Source of the DNA: Bacteroides caecigallinarum
GTDB lineage: Bacteria; Bacteroidota; Bacteroidia; Bacteroidales; Bacteroidaceae
Length of the DNA: 64,000 bases
NCBI RefSeq assembly: GCF_016901995.1
Contig: NZ_JACJLE010000011.1
Coordinates: 16,987 to 80,986, forward strand
Direction: 5' to 3'
How positions within the stretch are numbered: the stretch's first letter is position 1; each line of letters starts with the position of its first letter. The position numbers and the translations under genes were made by a program. The notes under the pieces are model-generated. The model did not search any database. It saw only the letters and a program-made list of their open reading frames with translations, and was not told where the DNA came from. This document shows, in pieces, positions 8,874-18,797 of the stretch.

Positions 8874-10124
8874 ATGGATAGAGAAATACCAAAAGAAGTT
8901 CTGAAAAAAGAACGTAACAGACGAATATTAAAATATGGAAGTATAGGAGGTGGCTGCATTGCCCTCATCCTAATACTTTTTTCCCTGATGCGCAGCAGTG
9001 TGAAAGAAAAAGACCTGGTATTCTCGGAAGTAAGCAAGGGTACTATAGAGGTTAGCGTCAGCGCTTCAGGAAAGGTGGTTCCCGCATTCGAGGAAATTAT
9101 CAACTCCCCTATCAACACACGTATATTGGAAGTATATAAAAAAGGTGGAGACAGCGTAAATATAGGTACACCAATTCTTAAACTGGATCTGCAGAGCGCC
9201 AAGACAGAATACAATAAGCTGCTGGATGAGGAACAGATGAAACGCTACCAACTGGAACAGCTGAAAGTGAACAACAGTACGTACCTGAGTGACCTTGAGA
9301 TGAAAGTAAAGGTGGCTGAAATGAAACTGAACCGCATGAAAGTGGAACTACGCAATGAGCGTTACCTCGACAGTCTGGGTTCGGGTACTATGGACAGGGT
9401 TCATCAGGCAGAACTGAATTTCGAAACAGGAAAGCTGGAACTGGAACAGCTGCATCAGCAACTCGCCAATGAACGAAAGGTCAAGGCCGCCGACCTGAAG
9501 GTAAAACAACTGGAGTATGAGATTTTCCTTAAAGGACTTGCCGAGACAAAACGTACGCTTGACGAGGCACAGATACGCTCGCCACGCAAGGCTATCCTGA
9601 CGTATATCAACAATCAGATTGGAGCTCAGGTAAACGAAGGTTCGCGTATAGCAGTGATTTCCGATTTGAGCCATTTCAAGGTTGAGGGTGAGATAGCCGA
9701 CACTTATGGTGACCGTGTTGCGGCCGGCGGAAAGGCCGTAGTAAAGATAGGCAGTGAGAAACTTGAGGGACAGGTGAGCAGTGTGACACCGCTTTCAAAG
9801 AACGGAGTCATTTCATTTACCGTTCAGCTGGAAGACGACAGTAACCGCCGTCTCCGCTCAGGACTGAAAACAGATGTGTATGTGATGAATGCCGTAAAGG
9901 AAGATGTTTTGCGCATTGCCAATTCAAGCTATTACGTCGGACGCGGCGATTATCAGCTTTTTGTACTTGACGGTTCAGATGAGCTGGTAAAACGAAAGGT
10001 CCGTCTGGGAGATTCCAATTTCGAATATGTGGAAGTGGTATCAGGACTTCAGCCCGGTGACAGAGTTGTTATAAGCGACATGAGTCAGTATAAAAACAAG
10101 AACAAGTTGAAACTAAGAAAATAA
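8874..10124 (+). CDS. HlyD/MacA-type periplasmic adaptor of an ABC exporter
   Basis: A 416-residue membrane-fusion protein. The frame is open from 8751, but that start lies inside a terminator and upstream of the promoter, so the ATG at 8874 is used. A basic N-terminus is followed by one membrane anchor (about 18-40). Then come a lipoyl-like half, a long alpha-helical coiled-coil hairpin (about 105-225), the second lipoyl half and a beta-barrel domain. It should bridge the inner-membrane permeases and the TolC-like channel encoded at the end of the operon. It is the first gene behind the sigma-54 promoter. Confidence 0.9.
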   Translation: MDREIPKEVLKKERNRRILKYGSIGGGCIALILILFSLMRSSVKEKDLVFSEVSKGTIEVSVSASGKVVPAFEEIINSPINTRILEVYKKGGDSVNIGTPILKLDLQSAKTEYNKLLDEEQMKRYQLEQLKVNNSTYLSDLEMKVKVAEMKLNRMKVELRNERYLDSLGSGTMDRVHQAELNFETGKLELEQLHQQLANERKVKAADLKVKQLEYEIFLKGLAETKRTLDEAQIRSPRKAILTYINNQIGAQVNEGSRIAVISDLSHFKVEGEIADTYGDRVAAGGKAVVKIGSEKLEGQVSSVTPLSKNGVISFTVQLEDDSNRRLRSGLKTDVYVMNAVKEDVLRIANSSYYVGRGDYQLFVLDGSDELVKRKVRLGDSNFEYVEVVSGLQPGDRVVISDMSQYKNKNKLKLRK

Positions 10125-10138
10125 ATACAGCGATAAGT

Positions 10139-11443
10139 ATGATAAGGAATTACTTCAGACAAGCATGGACACTTGTCAGACAACACAAACTTTTTACCGG
10201 TATATACGTGGTGGGTACTGGTCTGTCCATTGCGTTAGTGATGACTCTCTTTATTATCTTCTACGTAAAGTTCGGTCCTGTCTATCCTGAATACAACCGT
10301 AATAGGACACTCGTTGTCAAACCGATAAAACGCTACCCGAAGGGCAAGCCCGAAAACTGGACTATCAACGGTGGTATGGCTTATTATGTGATTGATGAAA
10401 TACTTACAGACCTGCCCCATGTGGAGTTGGTAGCCGGTAGTATGTTTGATTCTTGGGAAAACTATCAGGTGTCTGCTACGGGTGTAAAGCCTTTCAAGGC
10501 AGTTCCACGTTTTGCCAACGAAGACTTCTGGAAACTCTTTTCTTTCCGTTTCATCGAAGGCCACCCTTTTACACAGGAAGATGTTGAAGCCAAGTCACCG
10601 GTAGCCGTCCTTAGCGAATCACTGGCCAGACGTCTGTTTGCTACGGTCGAGGGAGTAACGGGACGTCATTTCAGTTTCAATGGACGTGATTACCGTGTGT
10701 GTGGCGTGGTACAGGACGTATCCAATGCCACACCAGAAACGGTGGGCGATCTTTGGCTGCCATTGCTCAATGCACAATACATCCAAAAAGAGTTGGACCG
10801 TATGGGATTGCTGGGTAATGTGTACGCTTACCTGTTGGTTGACGATAAGGCGAATATTGAAAAGGTACGTAGTGAGGTACAGGATGTGTTCCGCCGGTAT
10901 TCACAGCAGGACAAAGACTATGAATACGACCTTATGGGACAACCGGACATATATTGGCTCAGCACCTTCCGTCAGGATTTGGATAAGGTTCCGGACACGA
11001 TGGATCTGGCTAAAGATTTTCTTTATATCCTGCTGGCTTTACTTTTCATTCCGGCATTGAACTTGAGTGGAATGATTTCTTCGCGAATGGATAGCCGTAT
11101 TTCAGAATTGGGTCTCCGCAAGGCATACGGAGCTACCCGTCGATGTTTGTTGGAGCAGGTGCTTTGCGAGAATCTATTATTGACCTTATTGGGAGGACTG
11201 GTTGGACTGGTATTCTCATACTTGATTGTATTGACGGCCAGCGACTGGATTCTGACACTATTCGACAAGAACATTTACGATACTTCCCTTTCCACTTCGT
11301 TCACGGTAGAAATGTTGTTCAATCCTGCGGTATTCGGCATTGCCTTGGCCGTGTGCGTTGTGCTCAATGTGGTGTCGGCGCTTGTACCTGCTTTGTATGC
11401 GTTGCGACATACCATCACAGAATCGTTGAACTCGAAAAGATAA
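10139..11443 (+). CDS. MacB/FtsX-type ABC permease, pair 1, A-type
   Basis: A 434-residue permease with the MacB topology: one N-terminal membrane segment (about 18-42), a large periplasmic MacB_PCD domain, and three C-terminal membrane segments forming the FtsX domain (about 295-434). It opens with the A-type signature of this locus, a hydrophobic VVGTGLSIAL helix followed by YVKFGPVYPE, shared with the genes at 13502 and, more weakly, 16164. It has no ATPase domain. It lies 14 bases after the adaptor and 6 bases before its B-type partner, and probably forms a heterodimer with it. Confidence 0.85.
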   Translation: MIRNYFRQAWTLVRQHKLFTGIYVVGTGLSIALVMTLFIIFYVKFGPVYPEYNRNRTLVVKPIKRYPKGKPENWTINGGMAYYVIDEILTDLPHVELVAGSMFDSWENYQVSATGVKPFKAVPRFANEDFWKLFSFRFIEGHPFTQEDVEAKSPVAVLSESLARRLFATVEGVTGRHFSFNGRDYRVCGVVQDVSNATPETVGDLWLPLLNAQYIQKELDRMGLLGNVYAYLLVDDKANIEKVRSEVQDVFRRYSQQDKDYEYDLMGQPDIYWLSTFRQDLDKVPDTMDLAKDFLYILLALLFIPALNLSGMISSRMDSRISELGLRKAYGATRRCLLEQVLCENLLLTLLGGLVGLVFSYLIVLTASDWILTLFDKNIYDTSLSTSFTVEMLFNPAVFGIALAVCVVLNVVSALVPALYALRHTITESLNSKR

Positions 11444-11449
11444 AATGTC

Positions 11450-12760
11450 ATGATACGAACTATTTTACACCAACTATGGAACCAGCGCCGTCAGAACGGC
11501 TGGATATTCTTGGAATTGCTGGTTGTCAGTTTTTTCTTGTGGACAGTTATCGATCCTATCTATGTATTGACCGCCAACCGTGCTATCGACCGTGGCTATA
11601 ATCCCGAAGGACTTTATGTGATGAACATCGGCATGTACGACGCGACGAACGGGAACTTCAATCCCGATATGGCTTCCGACTCTATGAATCTGGTGGCTTA
11701 CCATCGTATCGCCCGCATAGTGCGTGAACTGCCAGAAGTGGAATACTGGACAATTTCCGGTAATCAAAGTTTTCCTAATAGCAACTCGTGGATCGGAACA
11801 AAAGTTTTTGCTGATACCACCTCTTTACACAAAAATGAAGGATTCGTACATGCTCAAAAATACAGCTTTGTGGCAACAGAAGGAAGCGACATGCTCCAAA
11901 CATACGAAATAAAGGATGCACTTACCGGTAAAAACCTCCGGTTGCCGGAACAAACAGACGGCAAAGCTTTTATCTCGGAAAGGCTTGCAAAACGCCTTTT
12001 TGAAAGTATTGATGTAATAGGAAAAAAAATCTACCAGGAAGATGAGACATTAGAGATAGCCGGAGTATTCGTCGATTTCAAACACCGCGACTACGAACAA
12101 CCTTACCCACTCATTATCACTACTTACAGCGAAATGTATGGAAGCAAGTATATGCCATGGTGGTATAATTTTATCATCCGTCTGAAACCAGATGTAGACG
12201 AATCAGCCTTCATACAGCGTTTCCAGCAGGAAGTGGGGCCTCAACTATCCATTGGCAATTTCTATTTTGACAGTCTGAAAAAATTTTCAGACATGAGTGA
12301 GGCCTATGCGATGGCAAGCGGCGTAACCAACAAGCTCCGCCTGCAATATGCCTTGACTGGTTTCGCCCTGCTTTGCATCTTCTTGGGTATGGTGGGAACC
12401 TTCTGGATTCGTAGCAATGCCCGTCGGGAAGAGATAGGTGTTATGCGTAGTATAGGAGCATCGCAAAGGTGTATTGTGCGACAATTCCTTATCGAAGCAT
12501 GGTTATTATTGACAACAGCTTTCGTGCTGGTCATTCCTTTCTTGCTTTATCATGCACAAACCAACGGACTATATGCAGTGGAAATGAACCGTTATTTCGT
12601 ACCGAATCCTGAATACTGGCAGAACCGCTTCGGCTTCCACTTCTCAATAGTTCTGATAATCAGTTATCTGATATTGCTGATAATAGCGCTGATAGGGACA
12701 TATATTCCGGTTGTACGGGCTGCACGCACTTTGCCGGCCGATGCTTTGAGAAACGAATAA
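11450..12760 (+). CDS. MacB/FtsX-type ABC permease, pair 1, B-type
   Basis: A 436-residue permease with the same topology as its neighbour but a different N-terminal signature, LWNQRRQNGW followed by a membrane helix and RGYNPEGLY. This B-type signature is repeated in the genes at 14826 and 17517. The C-terminal FtsX region contains RSNARREEIGVMRSIGAS, the usual coupling segment contacting the ATPase. It is co-transcribed with the preceding A-type gene and probably its heterodimer partner. Substrate unknown; lipids, lipoproteins, peptides or antimicrobials are possible for the family. Confidence 0.85.
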   Translation: MIRTILHQLWNQRRQNGWIFLELLVVSFFLWTVIDPIYVLTANRAIDRGYNPEGLYVMNIGMYDATNGNFNPDMASDSMNLVAYHRIARIVRELPEVEYWTISGNQSFPNSNSWIGTKVFADTTSLHKNEGFVHAQKYSFVATEGSDMLQTYEIKDALTGKNLRLPEQTDGKAFISERLAKRLFESIDVIGKKIYQEDETLEIAGVFVDFKHRDYEQPYPLIITTYSEMYGSKYMPWWYNFIIRLKPDVDESAFIQRFQQEVGPQLSIGNFYFDSLKKFSDMSEAYAMASGVTNKLRLQYALTGFALLCIFLGMVGTFWIRSNARREEIGVMRSIGASQRCIVRQFLIEAWLLLTTAFVLVIPFLLYHAQTNGLYAVEMNRYFVPNPEYWQNRFGFHFSIVLIISYLILLIIALIGTYIPVVRAARTLPADALRNE

Positions 12761-12809
12761 AGATTTATAATAAAAAAACATATAACTAACAATTAAATTA
12801 TAACAGACT

Positions 12810-13481
12810 ATGAACATGATTGAACTGACAGGGATCAACAAGATTTACCGTACTAACGAAATAGAGACACAGGCTTTGGAAAATGTAAACCTGAATGTGG
12901 AAAAAGGTGAGTTTCTAAGTATTATGGGACCTTCCGGTTGTGGAAAATCAACATTGCTGAACATTATGGGACTGCTGGATGCTCCTACAAGCGGAACTAT
13001 TAAAATAGCAGGAACAGTAGTAGAAGGGATGAAAGACAAGGAACTGGCTGCTTTCCGTAATAAGAACCTGGGATTTGTGTTCCAGTCGTTCCATCTTATC
13101 AATTCATTGAATGTGATTGACAATGTGGAACTTCCACTTCTGTACAGAAACGTATCGGCAAAAGAACGCAGACAACTGGCAGAAGAGGTTCTGAAGAAGG
13201 TAGGACTGAGCCACCGTATGCGACACATGCCTTCACAACTATCCGGCGGTCAGTGCCAGCGTGTTGCGATAGCACGCGCAATTATCGGAAATCCGGAAAT
13301 CATACTTGCCGACGAACCGACTGGTAATCTGGATTCAAAAATGGGTGCTGAAGTAATGGAACTGCTGCATCAGCTCAATAAGGAAGACGGACGCACGATA
13401 GTGATGGTTACACACAACGAAGAACAGGCAAAACAGACTTCAAGAACTATACGTTTCTTCGACGGACGTCAGATAGGATAA
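12810..13481 (+). CDS. ABC transporter ATPase, MacB/LolD type
   Basis: A 223-residue stand-alone nucleotide-binding subunit. Walker A GPSGCGKST (40-48), signature LSGGQ (about 145), Walker B IILADEPTGNLD and the H-loop histidine in VMVTHNE are all present, so it should be active. An alternative start two codons later (12816) is possible. It is the only ATPase in an operon with six permease genes, so it presumably powers all three permease pairs. A 49-base gap separates it from the first pair, and no separate promoter is obvious there. Confidence 0.92.
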   Translation: MNMIELTGINKIYRTNEIETQALENVNLNVEKGEFLSIMGPSGCGKSTLLNIMGLLDAPTSGTIKIAGTVVEGMKDKELAAFRNKNLGFVFQSFHLINSLNVIDNVELPLLYRNVSAKERRQLAEEVLKKVGLSHRMRHMPSQLSGGQCQRVAIARAIIGNPEIILADEPTGNLDSKMGAEVMELLHQLNKEDGRTIVMVTHNEEQAKQTSRTIRFFDGRQIG

Positions 13482-13501
13482 AAAGATTTAAAGATTTCTA
13501 T

Positions 13502-14821
13502 ATGATAAAAACATACTTTAAACAAGCCATTGAATTGATGAGGCAGGACCGCCTCTTCAGTACTCTTTACATTACAGGAACAGGCCTTGCAATTGCAATG
13601 ACGGTTATCATGGCTGTGATTTACTATGTAAAGCTGGCACCGGTGTATCCCGAAGAAAACCGGAGCAACACTTTATATTTGACTAATGCCATGTTTCATT
13701 CGGAAAAAGAGAAATCCAACTTGAATGCAGGCCTAAGTTATCGCGCCTTACAGGAATGGATATATCCTCTAAAAAACGTTGTAGCGGTTTCAGCCCATTT
13801 GGGAAGCGGAATGTCTGGAGCCGGATATATCCAGCCAGCTGACCGCAGCGGAGATTTTCGCCCGGCATTAAAGCTGGTGGACCCTGCTTTCTTCCGTATC
13901 TACCCATTACGTTTTGTAGATGGCAACCCATTCACTGATTCTGATTTGGAAAGCGGCATACGTACAGCTGTCATATCGGATGATCTAGCCCGACGACTTT
14001 TCGGAAGCACAGATGAAGTGGTGGGACGTTCGTTCACACTTGACTATATTGACTATCGTGTATGTGGAGTAGTCCGTGGAGCAAGTTACCTTACAAATGA
14101 ATCATATGCACAGGTCTATCTGCCCTATTCGGTTATTCCGAATTATAAGGAACCACTCACAGAAATGTTTCCATATTGCGGACAATATAACATTACTTTC
14201 CTTGTTAGGGATAACGCACAGGCTGACACCCTTCGTGCCGAAATAAAGGAACTGACAAGACGTGTAAATCTGGAATATAAGGATTTCTGGAGTATAGAAT
14301 TGTGGGAGCAACCAACTTCACACTTCGCAAGTGTTTTTCAGGAACGTCCATCAGATGTCAGCTTCAGTTTCTGGAAAACGGCAGGATATATTATTGTAGT
14401 GGTATTGGTACTCCTGCTGGTACCTGCCCTGAACCTGAGCGGACTCATTGCCAGCCGTATGGAAAACCGCCTGCCGGAGATGGGTGTCCGCAAGTCATTC
14501 GGAGCCAACAGAAGCGCACTTCTGTCGCAGGTTATGTGGGAAAATCTCTTTCTTACCGTAGCAGGCGGCATTATAGGGCTGATTGTGGCATGGACAACCG
14601 TCTATTTGGGACGTGAATGGATTTTCACTCTACTCAGCGACTGGCCGACGGCCACTCCTGAAGGTGCTAACCTTTATGTGTCCGGCGAAATGCTTTTCGC
14701 GCCTACGGTGTTTGGCATTGCCTTTCTGCTCTGCCTTTTGCTGAATCTTCTATCAGCATTACTTCCGGCATGGATGTCGCTCCGTAAACCTATTGTATAT
14801 TCTCTTTATGAAAAAAGATAA
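13502..14821 (+). CDS. MacB/FtsX-type ABC permease, pair 2, A-type
   Basis: A 439-residue permease, clearly paralogous to the gene at 10139: the same opening FKQAIELMRQDRLFS, the GTGLAIAM helix and the YVKLAPVYPEENR segment. It has an N-terminal membrane helix, a periplasmic MacB_PCD domain and a C-terminal FtsX domain with three membrane segments. ASRMENRLPEMGVRKSFGA is the likely ATPase-coupling segment. It follows the ATPase by 20 bases. The likely start of its B-type partner lies 4 bases after its stop codon. Confidence 0.85.
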   Translation: MIKTYFKQAIELMRQDRLFSTLYITGTGLAIAMTVIMAVIYYVKLAPVYPEENRSNTLYLTNAMFHSEKEKSNLNAGLSYRALQEWIYPLKNVVAVSAHLGSGMSGAGYIQPADRSGDFRPALKLVDPAFFRIYPLRFVDGNPFTDSDLESGIRTAVISDDLARRLFGSTDEVVGRSFTLDYIDYRVCGVVRGASYLTNESYAQVYLPYSVIPNYKEPLTEMFPYCGQYNITFLVRDNAQADTLRAEIKELTRRVNLEYKDFWSIELWEQPTSHFASVFQERPSDVSFSFWKTAGYIIVVVLVLLLVPALNLSGLIASRMENRLPEMGVRKSFGANRSALLSQVMWENLFLTVAGGIIGLIVAWTTVYLGREWIFTLLSDWPTATPEGANLYVSGEMLFAPTVFGIAFLLCLLLNLLSALLPAWMSLRKPIVYSLYEKR

Positions 14822-14825
14822 TATT

Positions 14826-16127
14826 ATGCTTAAACTTATACTTAAAAACTTATGGTCACGCCGCCGCAATAACGGTTGGCTTATGGCTGAACTGATATTG
14901 GTAGCTGTACTTTCGTGGATTATATTCGACCCAGTGATTGTAGTTACATACGACCGTCAACGTCCACTTGGCTATGATGCAGACCGACTATGCATGGTAT
15001 CGGTAGCCATGCTTCAGCCACAAGCACCCGGCTATGATGCCCAAAGCACGGATTCAGCTTCTCTGATGCAAGCATACATGAATATTGTTGAACGTACACG
15101 GCAACATCCGGATGTAAAGAATGCCACTCCTATGGTTTCTTTCGTATATCCATGCTCTGTGGGCAGCAGCAGTTCCAGCCTGACAGCAGAAGGCGATTCT
15201 ACAGATTTCAGCATCATGAATATTTACTTCTGGCCACATACCAATTTCTTTGAGACATACGGTTTCAAGCGTGGAGAAGGCAGTATGAATGTAAGCCAAC
15301 TTTCCGACTATACTTATAACGAGTCCGATATAATACTGACAGAGGATGCTTTGGAAGGCATGTTTCACACCAATACCTATAACAGGCAGCGCTGTTGGGA
15401 GGCAGAGGGAAAAGATACCATCTATATGTCTGTTGTGGGTACTGTAAAACCTTTCAAATATGCCAATGATCTTCGTCCTTTGCCGACTGTATTCATTCCA
15501 GAAAGTCATCCCGACATTCTTGATAATCTGGAAGATATGCATATTGTGGTCCGTATAAAAGAAGGAGTCAGCATGGAACGCTTCCTTAATGATTTCAAGC
15601 CATGGATGCTTCGTGAGATGCGGGCGGGCAATCTTTATGCACGCGACCTTCAGTCGTATGACGACCTTATTGCGGATAGCGAATTTTACAGCAGTACTTC
15701 ACTATATCGCCGAAATCTGAGTGTAGCTATGTTCTTCCTTATAAATCTTTGTCTCGGCGTCATAGGTACCTTCTGGCTACAGACACGTACACGACGCGAA
15801 GAAGTCGGTGTAATGCTGTCGTATGGAGCTACTCCACACAACATCCGACTGCTACTGCTTGGTGAAGGTGCGGTACTGACAACCATAGCTACACTTATAG
15901 GCTGCATAATATATATGCAATATGGTCTCAGTGAAGGGCTACATGAGGTAAGCAGCTATATCAATGCCATAACACAACCTTGTTGGATTGACAATTTCGG
16001 ACAGCACTTCCTTATAGTGTCATTCATCATCTATCTCATCCTGCTTCTGGTAGTACTGACAGGTATCTATATTCCAGCACATAGGATAAGTAATATTGCC
16101 CCGACTGAAGCTTTGAGAGACGAATAA
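14826..16127 (+). CDS. MacB/FtsX-type ABC permease, pair 2, B-type
   Basis: A 433-residue permease. The frame extends upstream to 14793, overlapping the previous gene, but the ATG at 14826 aligns with the starts of the other two B-type genes and opens with the same LKNLWSRRRNNGWL signature. A periplasmic domain and a C-terminal FtsX region follow, with the coupling segment RTRREEVGVMLSYGA. It should pair with the A-type permease at 13502. The high similarity of the pairs points to duplication of a two-gene unit. Confidence 0.85.
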   Translation: MLKLILKNLWSRRRNNGWLMAELILVAVLSWIIFDPVIVVTYDRQRPLGYDADRLCMVSVAMLQPQAPGYDAQSTDSASLMQAYMNIVERTRQHPDVKNATPMVSFVYPCSVGSSSSSLTAEGDSTDFSIMNIYFWPHTNFFETYGFKRGEGSMNVSQLSDYTYNESDIILTEDALEGMFHTNTYNRQRCWEAEGKDTIYMSVVGTVKPFKYANDLRPLPTVFIPESHPDILDNLEDMHIVVRIKEGVSMERFLNDFKPWMLREMRAGNLYARDLQSYDDLIADSEFYSSTSLYRRNLSVAMFFLINLCLGVIGTFWLQTRTRREEVGVMLSYGATPHNIRLLLLGEGAVLTTIATLIGCIIYMQYGLSEGLHEVSSYINAITQPCWIDNFGQHFLIVSFIIYLILLLVVLTGIYIPAHRISNIAPTEALRDE

Positions 16128-16163
16128 AACAGTTTTTTGTTTGATTCATAAACGATTTAAACT

Positions 16164-17513
16164 ATGAAATATGCTTGGATACATAATTTACAGATACTTT
16201 TCAACCAACTGAATCAGCACCGTTTCTATACGGCGGTGTGTGTAGTAGGAACGGCGGTTACCATGGCCTTTGTGATGGTGGTGGTGATGGTTTATGATTT
16301 CCGTACGGCAGATATAGCACCGGAGACACGTCGTAGTCAGGTACTTTACAACTATGGCACTCAGTGTATGCGTCCCGACGGTACAAATATGTGGGGATAC
16401 CGGGGATTGGGACCGACATCCTTCCATGCTTTTTTTGACGACCTGCCGGGAGTAGATGACCTGACATGGCACGGAGGTTTAAGGAAGTCTGTATGTGCTC
16501 TGCCGGCCTCATCCGACCGTCACTCTGTATTGCTACGCCCAGTAGCAGCCAATTGGTTTGAATTTTTCAGTTATGATTTCCTGGCTGGACGTCCGTTTAC
16601 TCAGGCTGAGTACGATGCCGGACAATCTGCTTTCGAAAAGGCTGATAACGAATGGAGACTTGTTCGCAACCAAAATGATGGAGTGGTACGCCGTTTCGTT
16701 GTTATCACTGAAAAACTGGCGAGGGAGTTGTTTGGAGGAAGCGTTGAGGCGGTAGGCAAACAATTCTTACTGGACTTTCAGGAAGTCCGTGTAACAGGTG
16801 TGGTACGTAATGTCAGTTCAATTTTCCAAACGGCATACGCTGATATATGGGAACCTTTTACGTTGACCTATGAAGAAAACGTTGATCCTTGTACCAGTAC
16901 AGCTGGTCTGATAGGATTTCATTATACTGTTCTCCACTTGTCGTCAAATACTTCACCAAATGAGATACGTGCTGAAGTGAACCGTCGGATGGAACTGCTA
17001 AACAAGCAGGGTCTGGAATATATTCTCCAGGATCCGCATCTATATACGCATACGGAGTACACCTTTTTCCGCGATGGAAGTATCAATTCTGGATTGGTTT
17101 ATGTGTTGTTACTAGTGATTCTACTGGTAGTACCAGCCATAGGTATATCAGGACTGGTTCATGCCCAAATGCAGAGCCGGTTAGGCGAGATAGCCATCCG
17201 TAAGGCGTATGGGGCTTCTAATGCCAACATTATCGGACGATTGTTTTTCGAGAGCCTGACTACCACTTTGATAGGAGGCATGTTGGGTTATGCATTGTCG
17301 TGTGTTTTGGTATTGGCATGTGGTGCTTGGTTGTTTGGTACAGGTGGTGTGGAACTGGAAGGTATCGTGTTGAGTAGCGATTTGTTGTTGCGTCCTTCGT
17401 TGTTCCTGACAGTACTTGCGATTTGTCTGGTGTTTAACGCCTTGTCAGTACTGTTACCAGCATGGATAGCCGTACACAGAAGTATTTCATATACATTAAC
17501 TGGAGGAGAATAA
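16164..17513 (+). CDS. MacB/FtsX-type ABC permease, pair 3, A-type
   Basis: A 449-residue permease and the most diverged A-type member. It keeps the layout of an N-terminal membrane helix (VVGTAVTMAFVMVVVMV), a periplasmic MacB_PCD domain and three C-terminal membrane segments. HAQMQSRLGEIAIRKAYGA is the coupling segment. The YVK-PVYPE signature of the other two A-type proteins is replaced by YDFRTADIAPE. The periplasmic domain is also the longest, which may mean a different cargo. It lies 36 bases after pair 2 and 3 bases before its own partner. Confidence 0.83.
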   Translation: MKYAWIHNLQILFNQLNQHRFYTAVCVVGTAVTMAFVMVVVMVYDFRTADIAPETRRSQVLYNYGTQCMRPDGTNMWGYRGLGPTSFHAFFDDLPGVDDLTWHGGLRKSVCALPASSDRHSVLLRPVAANWFEFFSYDFLAGRPFTQAEYDAGQSAFEKADNEWRLVRNQNDGVVRRFVVITEKLARELFGGSVEAVGKQFLLDFQEVRVTGVVRNVSSIFQTAYADIWEPFTLTYEENVDPCTSTAGLIGFHYTVLHLSSNTSPNEIRAEVNRRMELLNKQGLEYILQDPHLYTHTEYTFFRDGSINSGLVYVLLLVILLVVPAIGISGLVHAQMQSRLGEIAIRKAYGASNANIIGRLFFESLTTTLIGGMLGYALSCVLVLACGAWLFGTGGVELEGIVLSSDLLLRPSLFLTVLAICLVFNALSVLLPAWIAVHRSISYTLTGGE

Positions 17514-17516
17514 ACT

Positions 17517-18770
17517 ATGTGGAAACAAATTTTCAATCAGATATGGAACCAGCGGCGCGTCAATGCCTGGCTTTGGAGTGAATTATGTATCGTAACCGTA
17601 TTGTTGTGGTATGGTATCGATTTAGTGTACAATTACGAAGGGGCAGCCTGGAAACCCAAAGGATATGATACCTCGTGTGTATTCGACCTGACAATGGGTA
17701 CCAAACCGTTGGAATTTATTAACGATGCCGACAACCTGCGGGCAGGAGAAGATTTCACTTATCTGTACAACCTGATAAAAGATTATCCCGGAGTGGAAGA
17801 GGTTTGTGCCTATTACGGAAGTGTCCCTTATACGAATGAGGTGATGTTCGAAGGCTATGCACCGCATACCGATTCTACGCATGTTGTAAATTGTTACATC
17901 AGATACGTGACATCTTCCTATTTCAAGGTGTTCCGCCTGGAACCTTTGACCGGACATTTGAATAAGGAACACTGGTCATCAACCGAGAATCCCGTTCCCG
18001 TGCTGATGAGTGTGGACTTAGTAGATTCTCTTTTCCTATTGCCTCATGCTAGCGATGCAGTAGGCAAGACTTGCTTCAATCCCTATAGTACGAACACTAA
18101 GCGTCAAGTGACAAATTACCGTGTAGCCGCTATTCTACCCCGTCACAAGCTGGGTGACTATGACCGATACGAGCCTTTCATATACCTGCCTGCTGACAAG
18201 GCTTTGTTCTGGCAGCATGTAGCAATACGAGTTTTACCAGACCAGGTGGCAGGTTTTGCCGAACGTTTCCGCCGCGATATGCAGCCGGTGTTCGACCGTG
18301 GAATCTTCTATTTGGATAATATCAGTTCGTATGATGATATGAAAGAGGCTTACGATATACAGAGAGGAACTGTAAACTACCTCAATACAGTTTATGCTGT
18401 AGCCGCCTTCTTCCTGTTCAATGTTTTCCTGTGTGTTTGTGCTACCTTCTGGTACCGTACCCGCAAGCGTCGGTGTGAGATTGCTCTACGTATGGCATTG
18501 GGAAGCAGTCGCCTGAGGGTAATGCAATATTTTCTATTGGAAGGACTCATTCTTTTGATATTAGCAGTGATACCTGCGCTGGTAATTGCTTGCAACATTC
18601 AATTGGCTGACCTTACAGTACATACACTAGTCGATGTTTCGACGCTCCGTTTCGTGGAGTGTTTTGCAGGAGCATTTCTACTCATGGTACTGATGATTGT
18701 TATGGGTATCTGGTATCCAGCCCTCCGGGCCATGAAGATACAGCCTGCAGAAGCATTGCACGATGAATAA
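17517..18770 (+). CDS. MacB/FtsX-type ABC permease, pair 3, B-type
   Basis: A 417-residue permease with the B-type opening FNQIWNQRRVNAWLW. It is the shortest of the six. The C-terminal FtsX region contains RTRKRRCEIALRMALGSS, a coupling segment closer to other FtsX proteins than to its own paralogues. It should form a heterodimer with the gene at 16164. The three pairs are all in the order A then B, with tight spacing, so each pair probably makes one transporter unit using the shared ATPase. Confidence 0.83.
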   Translation: MWKQIFNQIWNQRRVNAWLWSELCIVTVLLWYGIDLVYNYEGAAWKPKGYDTSCVFDLTMGTKPLEFINDADNLRAGEDFTYLYNLIKDYPGVEEVCAYYGSVPYTNEVMFEGYAPHTDSTHVVNCYIRYVTSSYFKVFRLEPLTGHLNKEHWSSTENPVPVLMSVDLVDSLFLLPHASDAVGKTCFNPYSTNTKRQVTNYRVAAILPRHKLGDYDRYEPFIYLPADKALFWQHVAIRVLPDQVAGFAERFRRDMQPVFDRGIFYLDNISSYDDMKEAYDIQRGTVNYLNTVYAVAAFFLFNVFLCVCATFWYRTRKRRCEIALRMALGSSRLRVMQYFLLEGLILLILAVIPALVIACNIQLADLTVHTLVDVSTLRFVECFAGAFLLMVLMIVMGIWYPALRAMKIQPAEALHDE

Positions 18771-18797
18771 ACATTATTGAAAATTCTATTTTGAATT

